Positions 13,905-15,686 of a stretch of 15,686 nt of DNA are shown here, one piece after another. The notes beneath the pieces are model-generated. The model ran no database searches and was not told where the DNA came from. It saw only the letters and a list, made by a program, of their open reading frames with translations. The translations under genes and the position numbers were made by a program. The DNA lies in contig LCBW01000004.1 of assembly GCA_000997465.1 (NCBI GenBank), positions 1-15,686 of the forward strand. The letters are read 5' to 3'. Numbering within the stretch: position 1 is the first letter of the stretch; each line of letters opens with the position of its first letter. The stretch is from Parcubacteria group bacterium GW2011_GWC1_41_7 (GTDB lineage: Bacteria; Patescibacteriota; Minisyncoccia; UBA6257; HR35).

Positions 13905-14315
13905 ATGGGGGACTTTGAAAATTTTATCAACCTTGCCGTTGTGCTTAACGATGCAGGAGAGGTACTGCTCATAAAGCGCAGAAAACCGGAAACGGGTAAT
14001 GACGGATCAGTGTTGACGTGGGCTTTTCCCGGGGGAAAGCAACGGAGTGAAGACCGGGAAGCGTGTGCCGCGCGTGAGACACTGGAAGAAACGGGATATA
14101 AAGTAAAGCCGATCAAACAAATTTCTCTTCGTATTCATCCGCATTTTAATAAAGTATTGTGTTATTTTTTATGCGTTTTGGAAAATAAAGACCAGGTACA
14201 ACAGCCATCCGAGCCCGATGAAATTGAAGAGATAAAATGGGTTATGCCGGAAGATTTGAAAAATTATTTTACGACCAATTTTGACCCGCTTGTTGCGCGC
14301 GAATTGGGAATTTAA
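13905..14315 (+). CDS. NUDIX hydrolase (MutT-like)
   Basis: A 136-residue NUDIX protein, distinct from the one at the left end. The Nudix box spans 43-65: G43, E49, R57-E58, E61-E62 and G64, with the family's usual FPGGK just before. The N-terminal NLAVVLNDAGEVLLIKRR is a typical first strand pair. A late acidic DEIEEIKWVMPEDL matches the substrate-side region of MutT/ADP-ribose pyrophosphatase-like enzymes. The substrate is not determinable; cleaning of oxidised dNTPs is one possibility. The capA-like gene begins 3 bp after its stop, so they share a transcript. No Shine-Dalgarno sequence precedes the ATG. Confidence 0.9.
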   Translation: MGDFENFINLAVVLNDAGEVLLIKRRKPETGNDGSVLTWAFPGGKQRSEDREACAARETLEETGYKVKPIKQISLRIHPHFNKVLCYFLCVLENKDQVQQPSEPDEIEEIKWVMPEDLKNYFTTNFDPLVARELGI

Positions 14316-14318
14316 CGT

Positions 14319-15350
14319 ATGCGCTCTCGCGCAATTATTTCGTATACGACCCTTGCTCCGCTTTTGATTTTGCTTTTAACGCAAATTTTTAAGCAAGCGC
14401 CTGACCCGACGCTTGTTGCGCGTATTCAAACCATTGTTGTGCAAAACACAGTTATCGCAGAAAAGCCGATTCATCTTTTGTTTGCGGGCGATATGATGTT
14501 TGACCGAGCGGTTGAGAAAAAAATAGAAACTGTAGGAAAGGGGGATTATAATTTCCCATTTTTACTCATTTTGGATTATCTGCGTTCGTTTGACGGGGTG
14601 ATTACAAATCTTGAGGGGCCGATATCTGATAGGGGCACAAAAGTAGGGAGCATTTACTCATTTGAGATGAATCCTGAAACTGCAAAGGCCCTCAAAAATG
14701 CAAACATTAAAGCAGTGCAGTTTGCGAATAATCATGTTTGGGATTATGGAAAACAAGCGTTTGAAGATACGCTGCTACACTTAAAAGAAAACGATATTGT
14801 GTATATCGGCGCAGGAAATAATGCGGACGAAGCATATGCACCGGTAATTTTGGATATAAACGGAACACGCATCGGACTTTTGGCATTTTCAGAGTTTTTG
14901 AAAAATATTGAAGCAGACCCCCCTTCGCATGAAGTTACAGATGGGCAAGGCAATGCGTTAGGTATCGCTGTTATTGATGATATAAAAATAAAACAGGCGA
15001 TTGAAAACGCTCGCGATAAAGTAGATGTATTGGCGGTATTGTTTCATTGGGGGAATGAATATCAGCAAAAACCACGCGTGGATCAAATAGCCCGCGCCCG
15101 CCGCGTGATTGACTGGGGGGCGGATATGGTTATTGGCAATCATCCGCACGTTGTGCAAATTTCAGAAGTATACAAGGAAAAGCCGATTTATTATTCTTTG
15201 GGGAATTTTGTGTTTGATCAAAATTTTTCAAAAGAAACTATGGAAGCAGGGCTTTTAGAGGTAACCATCCAAGACAAAAAAATTCAATCAACGGTTCTCA
15301 AAAAAGCGCACATCAATAAGGATTTTCAGGTTATTTCTCCTGTGCAGTAG
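14319..15350 (+). CDS. CapA-family (PGA_cap) metallophosphatase-like protein
   Basis: A 343-residue protein of the CapA/PgsA superfamily, whose members have a calcineurin-like metal-binding fold and are linked to poly-gamma-glutamate capsule synthesis in Bacillus. A membrane anchor or signal segment (about 6-24) sends the rest outside. Signatures in order are AGDMMFDR (56-63), NLEGP (97-101), FANNHVWDYG (135-144), FHWGNEY (242-248), GNHPHV (273-278) and YSLGNFVFD (292-300). The conserved Asp, Asn and His residues are present. No other capsule (pgsB/C) gene lies nearby, so the polymer or substrate is unknown; a surface phosphatase role is equally possible. It starts 3 bp after the NUDIX gene. 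Confidence 0.92.
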   Translation: MRSRAIISYTTLAPLLILLLTQIFKQAPDPTLVARIQTIVVQNTVIAEKPIHLLFAGDMMFDRAVEKKIETVGKGDYNFPFLLILDYLRSFDGVITNLEGPISDRGTKVGSIYSFEMNPETAKALKNANIKAVQFANNHVWDYGKQAFEDTLLHLKENDIVYIGAGNNADEAYAPVILDINGTRIGLLAFSEFLKNIEADPPSHEVTDGQGNALGIAVIDDIKIKQAIENARDKVDVLAVLFHWGNEYQQKPRVDQIARARRVIDWGADMVIGNHPHVVQISEVYKEKPIYYSLGNFVFDQNFSKETMEAGLLEVTIQDKKIQSTVLKKAHINKDFQVISPVQ

Positions 15351-15362
15351 TTTGGTAAAATC

Positions 15363-15385
15363 GCGGCGTTGTACTTGTAAGCCGC
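15363..15385 (+). terminator. Weak hairpin after the CapA-family gene
   Basis: GCGGC (15363-15367) pairs with GCCGC (15381-15385) over a 13-nt loop, 12 nt after the stop codon. The following TTATATA is only a poor T-tract. It may be a weak terminator. Confidence 0.35.
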
Positions 15386-15397
15386 TTATATACAAAG

Positions 15398-15406
15398 TGT
15401 TATAAT
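15398..15406 (+). promoter_or_regulatory. Extended -10 promoter before the tRNA region
   Basis: TGTTATAAT (TG 15398-15399, TATAAT 15401-15406) is a perfect extended -10. Transcription would start near 15413, about 200 nt before the tRNA-like sequence. No -35 at standard spacing (TTGTAA at 15375 is 20 bp away). Confidence 0.6.
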
Positions 15407-15416
15407 AATTACATCA

Positions 15417-15503
15417 ATGGTGTTCCTATGTTCCCTATATAAAGCGAATTTTATTATGAGTGAAATTGCGAAAAAGTTGATTAAAAATTTTATGAGTGAA
15501 TAA
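15417..15503 (+). other. Possible 28-residue ORF in the tRNA-region leader
   Basis: An ATG 10 nt after the TATAAT opens a 28-residue frame: a hydrophobic start MVFLCSLYKANFIM, then SEIAKKLIKNFMSE. An internal ATG is at 15456. It overlaps the left arm of a long inverted repeat, so it may be incidental. I do not recognise it. Confidence 0.25.
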
Positions 15504-15581
15504 AAAATACGAAGATAGTCGCGTTAAGCCGGACCTGAGTATTTTTGTAAAATGAACGAATAAATTTTCAACTTTTATCGC
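15468..15581 (+). ncRNA. Candidate structured RNA with nested inverted repeats
   Basis: GCGA-AAAAGTTGA (15468-15480) pairs with TCAACTTTT-A-TCGC (15568-15581), 13 bp with one bulged A. Nested inside, AAAAATAC (15503-15510) pairs perfectly with GTATTTTT (15539-15546). The 28-nt loop between them (15511-15538) is the only GC-rich part. It could be a rod-like small RNA or leader. It is not a recognised family. Confidence 0.35.
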
Positions 15582-15610
15582 CTTTGAGCGAATGATAAAA
15601 TGAGCGAGAT

Positions 15611-15647
15611 TCTCGGGTAGTTCAGTGGTAGAACGCCTGGCTGTGAA
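15611..15647 (+). tRNA. 5' half of a tRNA with anticodon GTG (His), interrupted in the anticodon loop
   Basis: The sequence follows tRNA layout through position 38: acceptor 5' strand TCTCGGG (15611-15617), TA, D-stem GTTC/GAAC (15620-15623, 15631-15634) with loop AGTGGTA, G26, anticodon stem CCTGG (15636-15640) and loop CTGTGAA (15641-15647) with anticodon GTG. The 3' anticodon stem CCAGG, T-arm and acceptor are absent; the next bases are AAAAGTGCC and A-rich DNA to the window end. The base before the acceptor is T, not the usual G-1 of tRNA-His. It may be intron-split, truncated, or joined wrongly at a contig edge. Confidence 0.6.
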
Positions 15648-15686
15648 AAAAGTGCCAAAGCGAAAAAAAACATGGCGGAGAAAAGA

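Noticed and set aside
15510..15521. GAAGATAGTC resembling the group I intron S/P7 strand
   Set aside because: No matching GACTA strand lies upstream, and the site is before the tRNA rather than inside it.
15528..15540. CAGGTCCGG on the minus strand, as in SRP RNA
   Set aside because: The GGAAGCAG strand that must follow in the SRP apical domain is missing.

Overview
The window reads as a compact, AT-leaning chromosomal segment of a Candidate Phyla Radiation (Patescibacteria) bacterium, most likely of the Parcubacteria type. The signs are tightly packed housekeeping genes, almost no Shine-Dalgarno sequences, an rplK gene with no rplA after it, a type-3 (archaeal/eukaryotic-like) prolyl-tRNA synthetase, and intergenic regions filled with palindromic low-complexity repeats. 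TGA is used as a stop (ends of proS and mreC), so the Gracilibacteria/SR1 code, in which UGA is glycine, does not apply. The lineage is an inference from gene content; no rRNA is present.

Layout. 1-159: C-terminal end of a probable secreted/surface protein. 159-272: two copies of a 27-bp palindromic repeat and a 7-bp tandem repeat that forms the tail of a minus-strand NUDIX (Ap4A-hydrolase-like) gene (250-690). 894-3691: a Clp/Hsp100 ATPase with a ClpB-like middle domain and a ClpC-like IGF loop, then secE (59 aa). 3692-4072: a GC-rich intergenic element with two tandem 65-bp units, then the nusG promoter. 4073-5130: nusG and rplK. 5129-5331: an element bounded by 20-bp inverted repeats, then a strong terminator (5404-5432). 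5451-8573: frr, rseP and proS. 8624-12669: mreB, mreC, mreD and mrdA (PBP2), a rod-shape/cell-wall elongation cluster. 12785-13249: greA, tail-to-tail with a SAM methyltransferase on the minus strand (13246-13848). 13905-15350: a second NUDIX gene and a CapA-family protein. 15351-15686: a promoter, a short ORF overlapping nested inverted repeats, and the 5' half of a tRNA with anticodon GTG (His) that breaks off in the anticodon loop.

How the genes fit together. The left half joins protein quality control (Clp, RseP), secretion (SecE) and the transcription/translation core (NusG, L11, RRF, ProS). The middle builds the cell wall of a rod-shaped or elongating cell. The right side has transcript-cleavage factor GreA, nucleotide sanitation and a surface-polymer type enzyme. 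Several genes have a TATAAT box only 7-17 nt before the start codon, so leaderless or very short-leader mRNAs look common. I see no phage, defence or biosynthetic cluster. The main oddities are the Clp hybrid, the repeat elements and the interrupted tRNA at the right edge.
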